Positions 45,884-56,305 of a DNA stretch of 64,000 nucleotides are shown piece after piece. Below the pieces are notes generated by a model. That model did no database searches. It worked only from the letters and a program-made list of their open reading frames with translations, and was not told where the DNA came from. The stretch spans positions 389,501-453,500 of the forward strand of contig NZ_CP139478.1 in the NCBI RefSeq assembly GCF_034259105.1, read 5' to 3'. Made by a program: the position numbers and the translations under genes. Every line of letters starts with the position of its first letter. Position 1 is the first letter of the stretch. The DNA comes from Limosilactobacillus reuteri (GTDB lineage Bacteria; Bacillota; Bacilli; Lactobacillales; Lactobacillaceae).

Positions 45884-46294
45884 TTGCTAATAGGTCGTTT
45901 AGTAAAACAAGCTAACAATGCAATGAATCAAGAAATGAATGCATTCGCGCAGCAATATGGATTGACAGGGACGCAAATGTCAATTATTGATTTTTTAACG
46001 CATTTCCCGGGAAATAGTTGTGATCAACACCAGATTGAAAATGAATTTGGAATAAAGAGATCAACCACTACTGTATTGCTTCAACGAATGGCAAAGAAAA
46101 ATTTGATTGAGCGTTATCCGTCACTAGAAGATCGTCGTCAAAGAATCGTTACTCTTACTGCAGAAGGTCAAAAATTATCTTCAGATGTAAGTGCGTATAT
46201 TACACAATACGAAGAGAAATTAAAAGCAAATTTTAGTGAACAGGACATTTCGAAAATAAAACGATTCTTATCAACGATGATAAAGGAGAAATGA
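45884..46294 (+). CDS. MarR-family transcriptional regulator
   Basis: 136 residues, winged helix. The recognition region HQIENEFGIKRSTTTVLLQRMAKKNLIERYPSLEDRRQRIVTLTAEG contains the MarR wing (DRRQR..LT). It starts with TTG at 45884, with AAGGAGAG 7 bases upstream. Its stop overlaps the ATG of the broken MFS gene, so the two were translationally coupled. A ligand cannot be inferred. Confidence 0.9.
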   Translation: MLIGRLVKQANNAMNQEMNAFAQQYGLTGTQMSIIDFLTHFPGNSCDQHQIENEFGIKRSTTTVLLQRMAKKNLIERYPSLEDRRQRIVTLTAEGQKLSSDVSAYITQYEEKLKANFSEQDISKIKRFLSTMIKEK

Positions 46295-47679
46295 TGAATA
46301 CGAATACTGAAAAAATTTCCGCAAGGTTATTGCAGCGATCGTGGCAACTGGATTAATGTCATTTTGTGGAGTAATAGTTGAAACTTCAATGAATGTAACT
46401 TTTCCGATCCTAATGCGTGAATTTTCCATTACTACTAATCAGGTTCAATGGATGACTTCCATTTATTTGCTCCTGGTTGCAATCATTGTTCCCCTATCGG
46501 CAATTTTAAAAAGCTCTTACCGAACAAAGACACTTTTTACAGTTGCAAGCTTATTTTTTATTGGTGGAATAATTATTGATGCGCTGGCTCCGTCATTTTG
46601 GTTGCTTTTAGTTGGTCGTGCAATTCAGGGGATAGGGACTGGAATTGCATTACCATTGATGTTTAATATCATTATGGAGCAAGTTCCGACAAACAAAATT
46701 GGCTTCATGATGGGAGTTGGTAACCTTATTACTGGAGTTGCCCCAGCAATTGGTCCTACTTTTGGTGGAATCATTGCCAGCAAGCTTAACTGGCGGTGGG
46801 TGTTTTATTTATTGATTCCACTTTTAATTATTTCGTTTGTGCTTGGTGAATGGGGAATTACCCAAAAATCACCGATTAAAAAACAACAAATTGATATTTT
46901 TAGTATGTTAATGATTGTATTCATGTTCTGTGGTTTTGTAACAGGATTTAGTAACCTGGAAAGTCAAGTATTCATGACCTTTTCAGTTGGTGGTGCATTG
47001 TTAATCGGGGTCTTAGGAATGGGACTTTTTACTTGTCGTTCATTAACCCTAAAAGAACCAATTTTACAATTACGATTATTTAGAAATAAAAAATTTTCTG
47101 GGCATGTTCTTGGCTTCTTTTTAACTCAACTTATTTCTTTGGGGTTTGCGTTCCTTTTACCAAACTATATTCAATTAGTAAATGATAATAGTGCAATGAC
47201 AGCTGGCTTGATCGTCCTCCCGGCTGGGTTTATAGGTGCGATATTTGCTCCATTAGGGGGACGCATTTTAGATAAGTTTAGCGCTCGCAAGCCTATTTTG
47301 ATTGGTACTTCATTATGTCTAATTGCGCTTATTGCTTTTACAATCTATGGGCAGCATTTAACAAATACATTTATTGCGCTTGTTTATATTCTCTATATGG
47401 GTGGAATGGGGGATGTGCATGGGTTGCGTAATGACCAGTGCACTAACCGTTATTGGTAAAGAAAAGCAATCGCAAGGAAATGCAATCCTTAATACTTTGC
47501 AGCAATTTGCAGGGGCAATTGGGACCTCATTAGTAGCGATGATTGTTGCAACCAGTCAGAGTCATCTCCACACGACTAGACGTATCTCTACGGCAATTGG
47601 TACTCAAGAAGCTTTTGGCATGTTAACGATTTTTTGTATTATAATTTGGATAAGTTACTATCGAAGTGTGAAAAAATAA
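46294..47679 (+). pseudogene. MFS multidrug exporter (DHA2/EmrB-QacA type) with two frameshifts
   Basis: ATG at 46294 gives MNTNTEKIS, then the frame is lost at about 46316-46322: one base is missing relative to ..ISRKVIAAIVATGLMSFCG, which continues in another frame to 47459. A second shift occurs at a G5 run (47408-47412). Removing one G joins ..YILYMGGMGM to CMGCVMTSALTVIGKEKQSQGN, ending at 47679. The conserved parts (VETSMNVTFPILMREF, VGRAIQGIGTGIALPL, GVAPAIGPTFGGII) are intact, so the gene decayed recently. IS30 copy B lies 4 bases after its stop. Confidence 0.87.
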
Positions 47680-47683
47680 AATA

Positions 47684-48759
47684 CCTGAAATGTCAATTTA
47701 AATTAGAAAAAAGGTGAAAGTTGTTCTTCTGTGACATGACTCAAGAATACTTCTAATGGTGTACGATAATTAAGAGATTTTCGTGGGATATTGTTGCGAC
47801 GATGCATTAGCTGAGTGACTAGTTCGTCTGGTAAATCGCGAAAATCTAGCTTTTTACTAAGACCATCACGACGCAAGAGGCCGTTATTATTTTCGTTTAA
47901 CCCTCGTTGATTGGGAGCACCGACTTCCGCAAAATAGGTGTGAAGATCATACTTATTGGCTATTTCTCGCCATCCAGCAAATTCTTTCCCGTTATCAAAA
48001 GTAATTGATTTAACAAAGTGACGTGGCAGTTTAGCGAGCCATTGATCAAGCTGGCAATTCACTGCTTCGTCTGTTTTATGATGAATATTAAGGACAATCA
48101 TTACTTTGGATTGTCGCTCTACTAGCGTCATTACCGCTCCGCGGTGAGCTTTACCTTGAACTGTATCAGCTTCAAAGTGCCCAAATTCATGTTGGTAATG
48201 CGGAAAATCACGATATCGTTGATAGATACTGCGTCCTAATTGGCCAGCTTTACCACGATGTTCCACATAGCCATTGGGATGGCGTTTTCCTTTCATCGGT
48301 AGCTGTTTAACGGAAAAGCCATACTGATTGCGGGCAAACATGCGATAAAGGGTGCGCATACTGCAGCTAATTGGGTGTTCATGACGACCAATAATAGTAT
48401 CAGGAGTCCAACCTGCCTTGATTTGCGCATGGATATAGTTAACTTCGATAGTTGGCAGTTGGGTCTGCTTCCGACCACAACGACGCTTATGTCGCTGATA
48501 AGTCTGAAGATATTGGTCGATGGTTTTACCGTCGTTGAGGAAACGATAAACACGATAGATGGTTTCTTGACTACGCTGAAGTAATTTAGCAGCCCGATAA
48601 GCTTTAGTACCTTGATACCAAAAATCAGCTATGAGAGTTAATTCACGTGTGGTAAGATGTTTATAGGTCATTTGTGATTGCCTTTCTTTTGATTAGGGAT
48701 ATTCAAAAGTCTATCACAAATGGCTTTTTACTTTTTCTAACTTAATTTTACAAACGACG
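47684..48759 (-). mobile_element. IS30-family insertion sequence, copy B (1,076 bp)
   Basis: The same length and ends as the element at 5990-7065. The flanking 3-base direct repeats are ATA (47681-47683 and 48760-48762). The right duplication overlaps the base of the terminator hairpin at 48761-48806, so the IS entered between the MFS gene stop and that hairpin. Confidence 0.93.
47703..48671 (-). CDS. IS30-family transposase (copy B)
   Basis: 322 residues, identical to the transposase at 6009-6977 except Arg for Cys in HR(R/C)NNIPRKSLNYRTP. Arg is also present at this position in the divergent IS30 transposase (SKRNNLPRKSL), so copy B likely has the ancestral residue. The DDE motifs are intact. 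Confidence 0.94.
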   Translation of the reverse strand: MTYKHLTTRELTLIADFWYQGTKAYRAAKLLQRSQETIYRVYRFLNDGKTIDQYLQTYQRHKRRCGRKQTQLPTIEVNYIHAQIKAGWTPDTIIGRHEHPISCSMRTLYRMFARNQYGFSVKQLPMKGKRHPNGYVEHRGKAGQLGRSIYQRYRDFPHYQHEFGHFEADTVQGKAHRGAVMTLVERQSKVMIVLNIHHKTDEAVNCQLDQWLAKLPRHFVKSITFDNGKEFAGWREIANKYDLHTYFAEVGAPNQRGLNENNNGLLRRDGLSKKLDFRDLPDELVTQLMHRRNNIPRKSLNYRTPLEVFLSHVTEEQLSPFF

Positions 48760-48760
48760 A

Positions 48761-48806
48761 TATTAAAAAATTCAGGCTAGAAAATTCTAACCTGAATTTT
48801 TTAATA
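48761..48806. terminator. Bidirectional terminator between the MFS gene and yigZ
   Basis: A near-perfect inverted repeat, TATTAAAAAATTCAGG / CCTGAATTTTTTAATA with an inner TAGA/TTCTA stem, giving A/T tails on both sides. The yigZ stop lies in the stem. IS30 copy B now separates it from the MFS gene. Confidence 0.9.
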
Positions 48807-49433
48807 TGGAATTTCGTTAAATCGCTGATCGCCTTCAGTTATTTGAAGCTGGTCGTTAAAACGATTAATGAGCTTCTCTTTGACATCTTCTAAGTCTGTT
48901 TCGTTTACGTAAATACTTGTTTCAACATTAACCCCGTACTCCTCACCGGCAACCTCAAGATTGTTCTCCTTGAGGTAGTAAAGAAGAGGATCGTGAAGGG
49001 CATAGGTAACAGTGATTTTTAGAATTGCTTGCTTGATTCGTTGAACGAGACCAGCTTGGTGGATTGCTTCAGTAGTTGTATTGCTGTATGCCCGGATGAG
49101 GCCACCTGCGCCTAGTTTAATCCCGCCAAAATAACGGGTGACCACCGCTACGACATCGTGAATTTTTGCAAGTTTAAGTGATTCAAGGATTGGAATTCCC
49201 GCTGTTCCACTCGGCTCGCCATTATCACTTTCTCGCTGAATCTGGTCATTGTCACCAATCATGTATGCAAAGCAATTATGAGTAGCTTTTTTATTGGCAG
49301 TTTGAATGCTGGCAATAAACTGTTGAGCTTCTTCTTCTGAGGAGACACGGGCAATGGAGCAAATAAATCGTGACTTTTTAATTGTTTGCTCATAAGTGGT
49401 GTTTTTAGCAATTGTTAAATATGGTTCTGTCAT
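48801..49433 (-). CDS. yigZ: YigZ/IMPACT family protein (UPF0029)
   Basis: 210 residues. The UPF0029 domain has KKSRFICSIARVSSEEEAQQFIASIQTANKKATHNCFAYMIG, GEPSGTAGIPILE and TRYFGGIKLGAGGLIRAYSN, followed by a C-terminal DUF1949 domain. The biochemical function is not established. AAGGAAG precedes the ATG. It is divergent from comFA, the common arrangement in lactobacilli. Confidence 0.92.
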   Translation of the reverse strand: MTEPYLTIAKNTTYEQTIKKSRFICSIARVSSEEEAQQFIASIQTANKKATHNCFAYMIGDNDQIQRESDNGEPSGTAGIPILESLKLAKIHDVVAVVTRYFGGIKLGAGGLIRAYSNTTTEAIHQAGLVQRIKQAILKITVTYALHDPLLYYLKENNLEVAGEEYGVNVETSIYVNETDLEDVKEKLINRFNDQLQITEGDQRFNEIPY

Positions 49434-49494
49434 TTTTAAACTTCCTTCGTGCGATTTTGATTAATTTACGTATATATAAAGTAGGAGGTGGGTA

Positions 49495-50829
49495 ATGGAT
49501 CTAGACAATTATTATGGACGGCGCGTGTTAGTTCCGCGTCATGAGGTGATACAAGCGAAAATTCAAGAACTGCCAACGATCAGGATTGATGCTGCTAATA
49601 TTAGGTGCTATCGCTGCAATCATGTCACAGAAAAATCGTTGGGTGCTTTGCCACGAGGTGAGTTCTATTGTCCACATTGCATTAATCTTGGACGTGTTTC
49701 AACGTTAAATAAATTTTATCATGTTCCAGAGCCGAATCAATTTACGGTTACCGAACCCGTATTAACCTGGAAAGGGAAATTATCGCCTCTTCAGCAACAA
49801 GCTTCAGAAAAAATTTCCCGGGGAATGGCTGATCATGTCCAGCAATTATTGTGGGCAGTGACAGGGGCTGGAAAGACTGAGATGATGTTTGCAGGTATTG
49901 CGGCAGCTATTGAACGTGGTGAGAGAATTGGAATAGCTTCTCCACGAGTAGATGTTTGTTTAGAATTATTTCCCCGTTTAAAAGCTGCCTTTGCTAATTG
50001 TGATATTGCTCTTTTGCATGGTCGACAAGAGTTACCTTATCATTATGCCCAACTGACTATTTGCACAACTCATCAATTGCTTCGTTTCTATCATGCTTTT
50101 GATAATTTAATTATTGATGAAGTAGATGCCTTTCCGTATGCTGCTAATGCTTCGTTATTATATGCGACTAAGCAAGCAATAAAAGAGAACGGAGGGTGTC
50201 TTTACTTAACTGCGACCCCAGGTGATGCTTTGCTGAGAGAAATTAAAAGTAAACGATTAGTTGTTAATTATTTACCTCTTCGTTATCATGGGCATTTACT
50301 TCCGCAAATAAAAGTTAGACTAGCTTTTGGATGGCGGCGACGTTTAGAACGCCAGCAATTACCCCCGCAAGTTATTCAACAGTTGCAGGAAACGCTAAGG
50401 GAAGGCCATCGCTTTTTGCTATTTATTCCTCATATTGCAGATTTAGCATTGGTTGAAGCTGCATTACGGCATTCTTTTACAACTTTCCGCTTTGCTACTG
50501 TTCATGCAAGTGACCCAGAACGATTAGAAAAAGTCCAAAAAATGCGTAATGGTGATTACGACTTTTTAGTTACGACTTCTATTCTTGAACGGGGAGTTAC
50601 TTTTCCAGAAATTGATGTCTATGTTTTGGGTGCCGATGATCCAGTCTTTTCTTCATCAGCATTAGTGCAAATTGCTGGCCGGGCTGGGCGCGCGCAAAGT
50701 CGACCAACTGGGCGGGTTATTTTTTGGATCAATTGTAATTGTCGACAAGTTAATCAAGCTGTTTCTCAGGTGAAGTACTTGAACCGGAAAGGTCAAAGGT
50801 TGATAGATGGAGTGTCTTTTGTGCAATAA
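49495..50829 (+). CDS. comFA: Late competence ATP-dependent DNA helicase/translocase ComFA
   Basis: 444 residues. The N-terminal zinc finger has C38, C41, C59 and C62. The superfamily 2 helicase core has Walker A AVTGAGKTE (121-129), DEVD (208-211), TATPGD and the C-terminal QIAGRAGRAQSRPTGRVIFW. It drives single-stranded DNA import during transformation. GTAGGAGGTGGGTA precedes the ATG. TACGTATA lies 20 bases upstream of the ATG and resembles the competence cin-box TACGAATA. Confidence 0.94.
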   Translation: MDLDNYYGRRVLVPRHEVIQAKIQELPTIRIDAANIRCYRCNHVTEKSLGALPRGEFYCPHCINLGRVSTLNKFYHVPEPNQFTVTEPVLTWKGKLSPLQQQASEKISRGMADHVQQLLWAVTGAGKTEMMFAGIAAAIERGERIGIASPRVDVCLELFPRLKAAFANCDIALLHGRQELPYHYAQLTICTTHQLLRFYHAFDNLIIDEVDAFPYAANASLLYATKQAIKENGGCLYLTATPGDALLREIKSKRLVVNYLPLRYHGHLLPQIKVRLAFGWRRRLERQQLPPQVIQQLQETLREGHRFLLFIPHIADLALVEAALRHSFTTFRFATVHASDPERLEKVQKMRNGDYDFLVTTSILERGVTFPEIDVYVLGADDPVFSSSALVQIAGRAGRAQSRPTGRVIFWINCNCRQVNQAVSQVKYLNRKGQRLIDGVSFVQ

Positions 50830-51487
50830 AAGGATATCTTTCCAGCTGACTTTGCAAGATATTTTTAGTTTTCGCGAAATTATCACGCCAGTAGTCTGCA
50901 CTAAATGTAAGGAAAGTTTTGTACGCTGGAATGATCACGGATGCGCAGGATGTGGTAGAAACAATACTGGTAAAAATAGTTCCTTATGTGCAGACTGTCA
51001 GGCTTGGAAGAAACTTTATGGTTGGTACTTGCCTCATCGAGGATTATATCGGTATAACGAGGCGATGAAAGAATATATGCAACGTTATAAATTTAATGGC
51101 GATTACCGTTTACGAGTGGTATTTCAGCGTGAACTTAGCAAAGTGGTTAATGAACAGAAAGCAGATTTAATTGTCCCGATTCCAGTAACGTCGACAACGA
51201 TGCAAACGCGTGGCTTTAATCAGGTTATTGGTCTATTACGCGAAGTGCCTTACCAATTGATCTTACAAACTAAGATAAGTTCAAAAGTGGCACAATCAAG
51301 CAAGACAAAGGAAGAGCGACTTGCAACTAAACAGCCATTCATACTTGATGCACCAGAAAAAGTAATTAATAAAAAGGTTCTTTTAGTTGATGATGTTTAC
51401 ACTACAGGAAGGACACTGTATCATGCGGCAAACCTTTTTAAGCAAGCTGGCTGTAAAGAGATTGGTAGCGTTTCACTAGCACGTTAA
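50807..51487 (+). CDS. comFC: Competence protein ComFC (phosphoribosyltransferase family)
   Basis: 226 residues. N-terminal zinc-type cysteine pairs (CLLCNK, CTKC, CAGC, CADC) precede a PRTase domain with the PRPP motif VLLVDDVYTTGRTL. It overlaps comFA by 23 bases, so the two are coupled. It is required for transformation together with ComFA. Confidence 0.93.
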   Translation: MECLLCNKRISFQLTLQDIFSFREIITPVVCTKCKESFVRWNDHGCAGCGRNNTGKNSSLCADCQAWKKLYGWYLPHRGLYRYNEAMKEYMQRYKFNGDYRLRVVFQRELSKVVNEQKADLIVPIPVTSTTMQTRGFNQVIGLLREVPYQLILQTKISSKVAQSSKTKEERLATKQPFILDAPEKVINKKVLLVDDVYTTGRTLYHAANLFKQAGCKEIGSVSLAR

Positions 51488-51514
51488 ATTCTTCTTAAAA
51501 TGTATTAATAAAAT

Positions 51515-51543
51515 TTGTTAATTAACACAAACTAATCTATAAT
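51515..51543 (+). promoter_or_regulatory. hpf promoter
   Basis: TTGTTA (51515-51520), a 17-base spacer and a consensus TATAAT (51538-51543). Confidence 0.8.
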
Positions 51544-51618
51544 AAAAATAGGATATGAGAAGAGTGGTCCTTCTGATATCAGATCAAGCAATTGCTTGGC
51601 TGAAAGGAGAGAAGTACA

Positions 51619-52167
51619 ATGTTAAGGTTCAATATTCGTGGTGAAAATGTCGAAGTTACTGAGTCAATTCGTGATTATGTTGTAAAACGAATCAGTAAGC
51701 TTCAAAAGTTCTTTGAAGATAGCGTTGAAGCTACTGCCCACGTGAACTTAAAAGTTTATCCAAACCGGACGTACAAGGTTGAAGTAACAATTCCACTTCC
51801 ATACTTAACGTTACGGGCAGAAGAAACTTCTAATGATATGTACGGAAGTATTGACTTAGTTACAGATAAGCTCGAACGGCAAATCCGGAAGTACAAGACG
51901 AAGGTTAACCGTAAGTCACGTGAAAAGGGCTTAAAGAACTTTGAATTCATCTCATCTGATAATGATGAATCAGCTGAACAGGATGATGAATTAAAGATTG
52001 TACGGACAAAGCAAGTTTCATTAAAGCCAATGGATCCTGAAGAAGCTGTCCTTCAAATGGATATGCTTGGACACAATTTCTTTATCTTCCAAGATGCTGA
52101 AACTAATGGTACAAGCATTGTTTACCGTCGTAATGATGGTCGTTATGGCTTGATTGAAGCTGAATAG
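51619..52167 (+). CDS. hpf: Ribosome hibernation-promoting factor, long form
   Basis: 182 residues. N-terminal S30AE domain (MLRFNIRGENVEVTESIRDYVVKRISKLQKFF, about 1-100), an acidic linker (SSDNDESAEQDDELKIVRTKQ) and the C-terminal dimerisation domain (PMDPEEAVLQMDMLGHNFFIFQDAETNGTSIVYRRNDGRYGLIE). The long form makes 100S ribosome dimers in stationary phase. AAAGGAGAG precedes the ATG. Confidence 0.95.
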   Translation: MLRFNIRGENVEVTESIRDYVVKRISKLQKFFEDSVEATAHVNLKVYPNRTYKVEVTIPLPYLTLRAEETSNDMYGSIDLVTDKLERQIRKYKTKVNRKSREKGLKNFEFISSDNDESAEQDDELKIVRTKQVSLKPMDPEEAVLQMDMLGHNFFIFQDAETNGTSIVYRRNDGRYGLIEAE

Positions 52168-52182
52168 TCAATGCCAAATATG

Positions 52183-52216
52183 AAGAGCGCGGATGAGAAA
52201 TCATTGGCGCTTTTTA
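52183..52216 (+). terminator. Terminator after hpf
   Basis: AGAGCGC and ATGA pair with TCAT and GCGCTTT around a GAAA loop, followed by a T run. Confidence 0.8.
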
Positions 52217-52378
52217 TGTCTTATAATTTATAGCCACTTAGTAATATCCATACTAATAATTTTTATTTATACTATGAACGTGGTAAAATATTATGGTTAG
52301 AGTAAAAAATATAATTGGCTTGAGTAGTACTTTTTTATTGATTTTGGACTTAAGCCAGAAAGTAGGAAGGACGCTTTT

Positions 52379-54742
52379 ATGGCCAATATTCTAAAAAAAT
52401 GGATTGAAAGCGATCGTCGTGAATTACGGCGAATTAACAAAATAGCAAATAAAGTCGAGAGTTATGCTAAACAGATGTCTGAACTGACTGATGAACAACT
52501 TCAGGCCAAAACTGATGAATTCCGGGAACGTTATAAAAAAGGTGAATCCTTGGATCATATGTTACCAGAAGCATTCGCAGTTTCTCGTGAAGGTGCTAAG
52601 CGGGTCCTAGGACTTTACCCATTCCATGTCCAAATCATGGGGGGAATTGTTCTCCACGAAGGTAATATTGCGGAAATGCGGACTGGTGAAGGTAAGACAT
52701 TAACTGCCACAATGCCGGTTTACCTTAACGCGATCTCGGGAAAAGGTGTTCATGTTATTACTGTTAATGAATACTTGTCAAAGCGTGATGCTACCGAAAT
52801 GGGACAGCTTTATAATTGGCTTGGATGTTCTGTTGGTATTAACAACTCAGAAATGAGCCCTGATCAAAAACGAGAAGCATATAAAGCTGACATTATGTAT
52901 TCCACCAATAGTGAAATTGGATTTGATTACCTTCGTGACAACATGGCTGTTTACAAAGAAGACCAAGTTCAACGTGGTTTAAACTATGCTTTAGTTGATG
53001 AAGTGGATTCAATTTTAATTGATGAAGCGCGGACGCCATTAATCATTTCAGGCCCAGGAACGGGAACTTCTAAGTTGTACAAACAGACTGATCGGTTTGT
53101 TAAGCAGTTAAAGAAAGATGTTGATTACAAGATCGATCTTGAATCAAAGACGGTCTCGTTAACTGATGAAGGAATTAAAAAGGCTGAAAAATACTTTAAC
53201 TTAAAGAATTTATATGATCCGGAAAATACTGCGCTGACCCACCACTTGGATCAGGCGTTGCGTGCTAACTACATCATGCTTTTGGATAAGGATTATGTGG
53301 TTCAAGATGGTGAAGTGTTAATTGTTGATTCCTTTACTGGACGTGTAATGGAAGGACGCCGTTTCTCTGATGGCCTTCACCAAGCTATTGAAGCCAAAGA
53401 AGGCGTAGAAATTCAAGAAGAAAACAAGACAATGGCTAACATTACATACCAGAACTTATTCCGGATGTATAACAAACTGGCGGGGATGACTGGTACCGCT
53501 AAAACTGAACAAGAAGAATTCCGTGAAATTTACAACATGGAAACTATTACTATTCCAACTAACCGTCCAGTTCAGCGAAAAGATGAGCCTGACTTGCTTT
53601 ACCCAACATTACAAAGTAAGTTTGCAGCTGTTGTCGATCGGATTAAGAAACTTCATGCCAAAGGCCAACCTATCTTAGTTGGGACGGTTGCCGTTGAAAC
53701 TTCTGAATACCTGTCTCAACTTCTTGATAAAGAGAACATTCCACATGTTGTTTTAAACGCTAAAAATCACGCTAAGGAAGCGGAAATTGTTAAAAATGCC
53801 GGTCAAAAAGGTGCAGTAACTATCGCTACCAACATGGCGGGACGGGGAACAGATATTAAGTTAGGCCCTGGCGTTCGTGAAATTGGCGGACTTGCAGTTA
53901 TTGGTACTGAACGACATGAATCACGGCGGATTGATAATCAGCTTCGTGGACGTTCTGGACGGCAAGGTGATCCTGGTCTATCACAATTCTACCTGTCGCT
54001 TGAAGATGACTTGATGAAGCGATTTGGTGGGGACCGGATCAAGGCCTTCTTGGAACGGATGAAAGTTAATGATGAAGATGCCGTCATTAAAAGTCGTTTC
54101 TTAACTCACCAGGTTGAATCAGCTCAAAAGCGGGTTGAAGGTAACAACTACGATTCACGAAAGAACGTTCTTCAATATGATGATGTTATGCGTGAACAGC
54201 GTGAAATCATTTATAAAGAGCGACAACAAATTATCACTGAAGATAAGTCGCTGAAGTGGGTTCTTATGCCAATGTTTAGACGGACAATCCAGCGTGAAGT
54301 TGATCAACATACTCTTGGTGACAAGAAGGATTGGGATTTACAAGGAATTGTTGACTTTGCAGAAGAAGTTTTAATCAAGCCTGATACCATCACAGTTAAG
54401 GATCTAGAAGGTAAATCACCTCAAGAAATGGTAGATTACTTGATGACATTTGCCCAGGGAGTTTATAAGGAAAAGCAAAAACAACTTTATGATCCAGCAC
54501 AAATGCTTGAATTTGAAAAGGTTGTTATTTTGCGGGTGGTTGACTCACACTGGACTGATCACATTGATATCATGGATCAATTCCGGCAGTCAGTTGGATT
54601 ACGTGGATATGGACAATTAAATCCATTGGTTGAATATCAAACTGCTGGTTATCACATGTTTGAACAAATGATTGCTGATATTGAGTATGAAACTACTCGA
54701 CTCTTCATGAAGTCAGAAATTCGGCAAAATGTAACACGTTAA
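52379..54742 (+). CDS. secA: Preprotein translocase ATPase SecA
   Basis: 787 residues. Walker A in [28 protein letters not shown], the [12 protein letters not shown] motif and the [10 protein letters not shown] motif. It is short for SecA because there is no C-terminal zinc-binding tail, as is common in lactobacilli. It drives Sec secretion. AGTAGGAAGG precedes the ATG. The gene order hpf-secA-prfB is conserved. Confidence 0.97.
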   Translation: MANILKKWIESDRRELRRINKIANKVESYAKQMSELTDEQLQAKTDEFRERYKKGESLDHMLPEAFAVSREGAKRVLGLYPFHVQIMGGIVLHEGNIAEMRTGEGKTLTATMPVYLNAISGKGVHVITVNEYLSKRDATEMGQLYNWLGCSVGINNSEMSPDQKREAYKADIMYSTNSEIGFDYLRDNMAVYKEDQVQRGLNYALVDEVDSILIDEARTPLIISGPGTGTSKLYKQTDRFVKQLKKDVDYKIDLESKTVSLTDEGIKKAEKYFNLKNLYDPENTALTHHLDQALRANYIMLLDKDYVVQDGEVLIVDSFTGRVMEGRRFSDGLHQAIEAKEGVEIQEENKTMANITYQNLFRMYNKLAGMTGTAKTEQEEFREIYNMETITIPTNRPVQRKDEPDLLYPTLQSKFAAVVDRIKKLHAKGQPILVGTVAVETSEYLSQLLDKENIPHVVLNAKNHAKEAEIVKNAGQKGAVTIATNMAGRGTDIKLGPGVREIGGLAVIGTERHESRRIDNQLRGRSGRQGDPGLSQFYLSLEDDLMKRFGGDRIKAFLERMKVNDEDAVIKSRFLTHQVESAQKRVEGNNYDSRKNVLQYDDVMREQREIIYKERQQIITEDKSLKWVLMPMFRRTIQREVDQHTLGDKKDWDLQGIVDFAEEVLIKPDTITVKDLEGKSPQEMVDYLMTFAQGVYKEKQKQLYDPAQMLEFEKVVILRVVDSHWTDHIDIMDQFRQSVGLRGYGQLNPLVEYQTAGYHMFEQMIADIEYETTRLFMKSEIRQNVTR

Positions 54743-54760
54743 TTGTTAATTACTACTAGG

Positions 54761-54799
54761 TACGGCAGTAAGGTAACCCATGGCGGTACCGCTGCCGTA
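54761..54799 (+). other. Hairpin between secA and prfB
   Basis: TACGGCAG (54761-54768) pairs with CTGCCGTA (54792-54799), with an inner GGTA/TACC pair. The following sequence is TTGTTGTATAA rather than a clean T run, so it may be a weak terminator or an RNA-processing site. Confidence 0.5.
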
Positions 54800-54823
54800 T
54801 TGTTGTATAACGGAGGTTCGATT

Positions 54824-55940
54824 GTGGAATTAAATGAAGCAAAAAAACAAGTAGAATCAATGCAAAAAGAAGTTACGCACTTCGGGAGGTCTCTTTGACT
54901 TAGATGCACTAGATGAGCGCATTGCAGAAATTGAACAAGAGATGGCTCAACCAGACTTTTGGAATGATAATGAGCAGGCACAGAAGGTCATTGCGGAAAA
55001 TAATATTTTAAAAGAAAAACGGGATACTTTTGTGAATTTAAGTGATCAGATTAGCGATCTTGAAACGTCGCTTGAATTACTCGCGGTCGAACCGGACGAT
55101 GATTTACAAAAAGATTTCGAAGCATTATTTACAAATACACAAAAGGCCTTAGAACAGTATCGGTTGACCCAGCTTCTTGATGGGGAATATGACGCTAAAA
55201 ATGCTATCTTAGAAATTCATCCCGGAGCGGGCGGCACTGAAGCCCAAGATTGGGGTGAAATGCTTCTGCGGATGTATGTGCGTTGGGGTGAACAGCATGG
55301 CTTCTCTGTTGAAACAGCAAGTTATGAAGCCGGTGATGAAGCTGGTATCAAGAGTGTTACGCTGCTGATTAAAGGGCATAATGCGTTTGGTTATCTTTGT
55401 AGTGAAAAGGGAGTCCATCGACTTGTTCGTATTTCCCCATTTGATGCGGCTGGTCGGCGTCATACATCATTTGCTTCGGTTGATGTAATGCCAGAGCTAG
55501 ATGATAGTGTTGAAGTTGATATTGATCCATCAGATTTACGAGTTGATACTTTCCGGTCTAGTGGTGCTGGTGGTCAACATATTAACAAAACAGAATCTGC
55601 TGTTCGGATTACGCATATTCCAACCGGGATTGTAACCTCTTCTCAAGCTGAACGATCCCAACTCCAAAACCGAGTGACTGCAATGAATATGTTAAAATCA
55701 AAGTTGTATGAACTGGAAGAAGAAAAGAAAGCTAAAAAACGGGCAGAAATTGAGGGCGAACAACTTGATATCGGTTGGGGTTCTCAAATTCGTTCATATG
55801 TTTTTCACCCATATACCCTAGTCAAGGATAATCGAACGGGTTATGAAACCCATAATGGGCAAGCTGTAATGGACGGGGATCTTGATCCATTTATTGATGC
55901 TTTCCTCCAGTGGAAACTTAGTCAAAAGAATCCTCAATAA
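54824..55940 (+). CDS. prfB: Peptide chain release factor 2 (programmed +1 frameshift)
   Basis: Translation starts at GTG 54824 (after GGAGG) as MELNEAKKQVESMQKEVTHFGRSL, then meets TGA at 54896-54898. A +1 shift on CTT-TGA-C continues as DLDALDERIAEIEQEM to 55940, giving about 371 residues. GGGAGG at 54884-54889 acts as the stimulatory Shine-Dalgarno sequence 6 bases before the stop. RF2 recognises UGA and UAA; low RF2 favours the shift, an autoregulatory loop. The GGQ motif lies in SSGAGGQHINK. Confidence 0.96.
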
Positions 55941-55969
55941 GTTATTTAGTTTGGAAGGAAGTGAGTAAA

Positions 55970-56305
55970 GTGCGCGAAAGTCAACATAAAAGATTAACTC
56001 GCTCAGGATCAGATCGAATGATAGCTGGTGTATTTGGCGGAATTGGCCAGTACTTTAAGATTCAGCCAAATATTTTACGTATTTTATATGTCTTACTGAC
56101 TATTTTTACCGGTTTTGTTCCAGGCATTATTATCTATATTATTTTGATAATAATAATGCCTGCTGATCCGCGAAATCCCGATTTACTAGGATTTTTAAAG
56201 TCCTTCAGTGAATCACAAAAAACATCTCAACAGCCTCACCAACGTTCTCGGCGGACTTTAACGAATGTCGAGGAAAAAGACACTAAAAGAAATGGAAGAT
56301 CATGA
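55970..56305 (+). CDS. PspC-domain membrane protein
   Basis: About 111 residues. The PspC domain RLTRSGSDRMIAGVFGGIGQYFKIQPNILRILYVLLTIFTGFVPGIIIYIILIIIMP has one or two membrane segments (about 35-65); the C-terminus is basic and Ser/Thr-rich. I prefer the GTG at 55970, because AAGGAAG is then correctly spaced; the in-frame GTG at 55961 is too close. It forms a unit with the next membrane protein and hprK. Confidence 0.85.
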   Translation: MRESQHKRLTRSGSDRMIAGVFGGIGQYFKIQPNILRILYVLLTIFTGFVPGIIIYIILIIIMPADPRNPDLLGFLKSFSESQKTSQQPHQRSRRTLTNVEEKDTKRNGRS

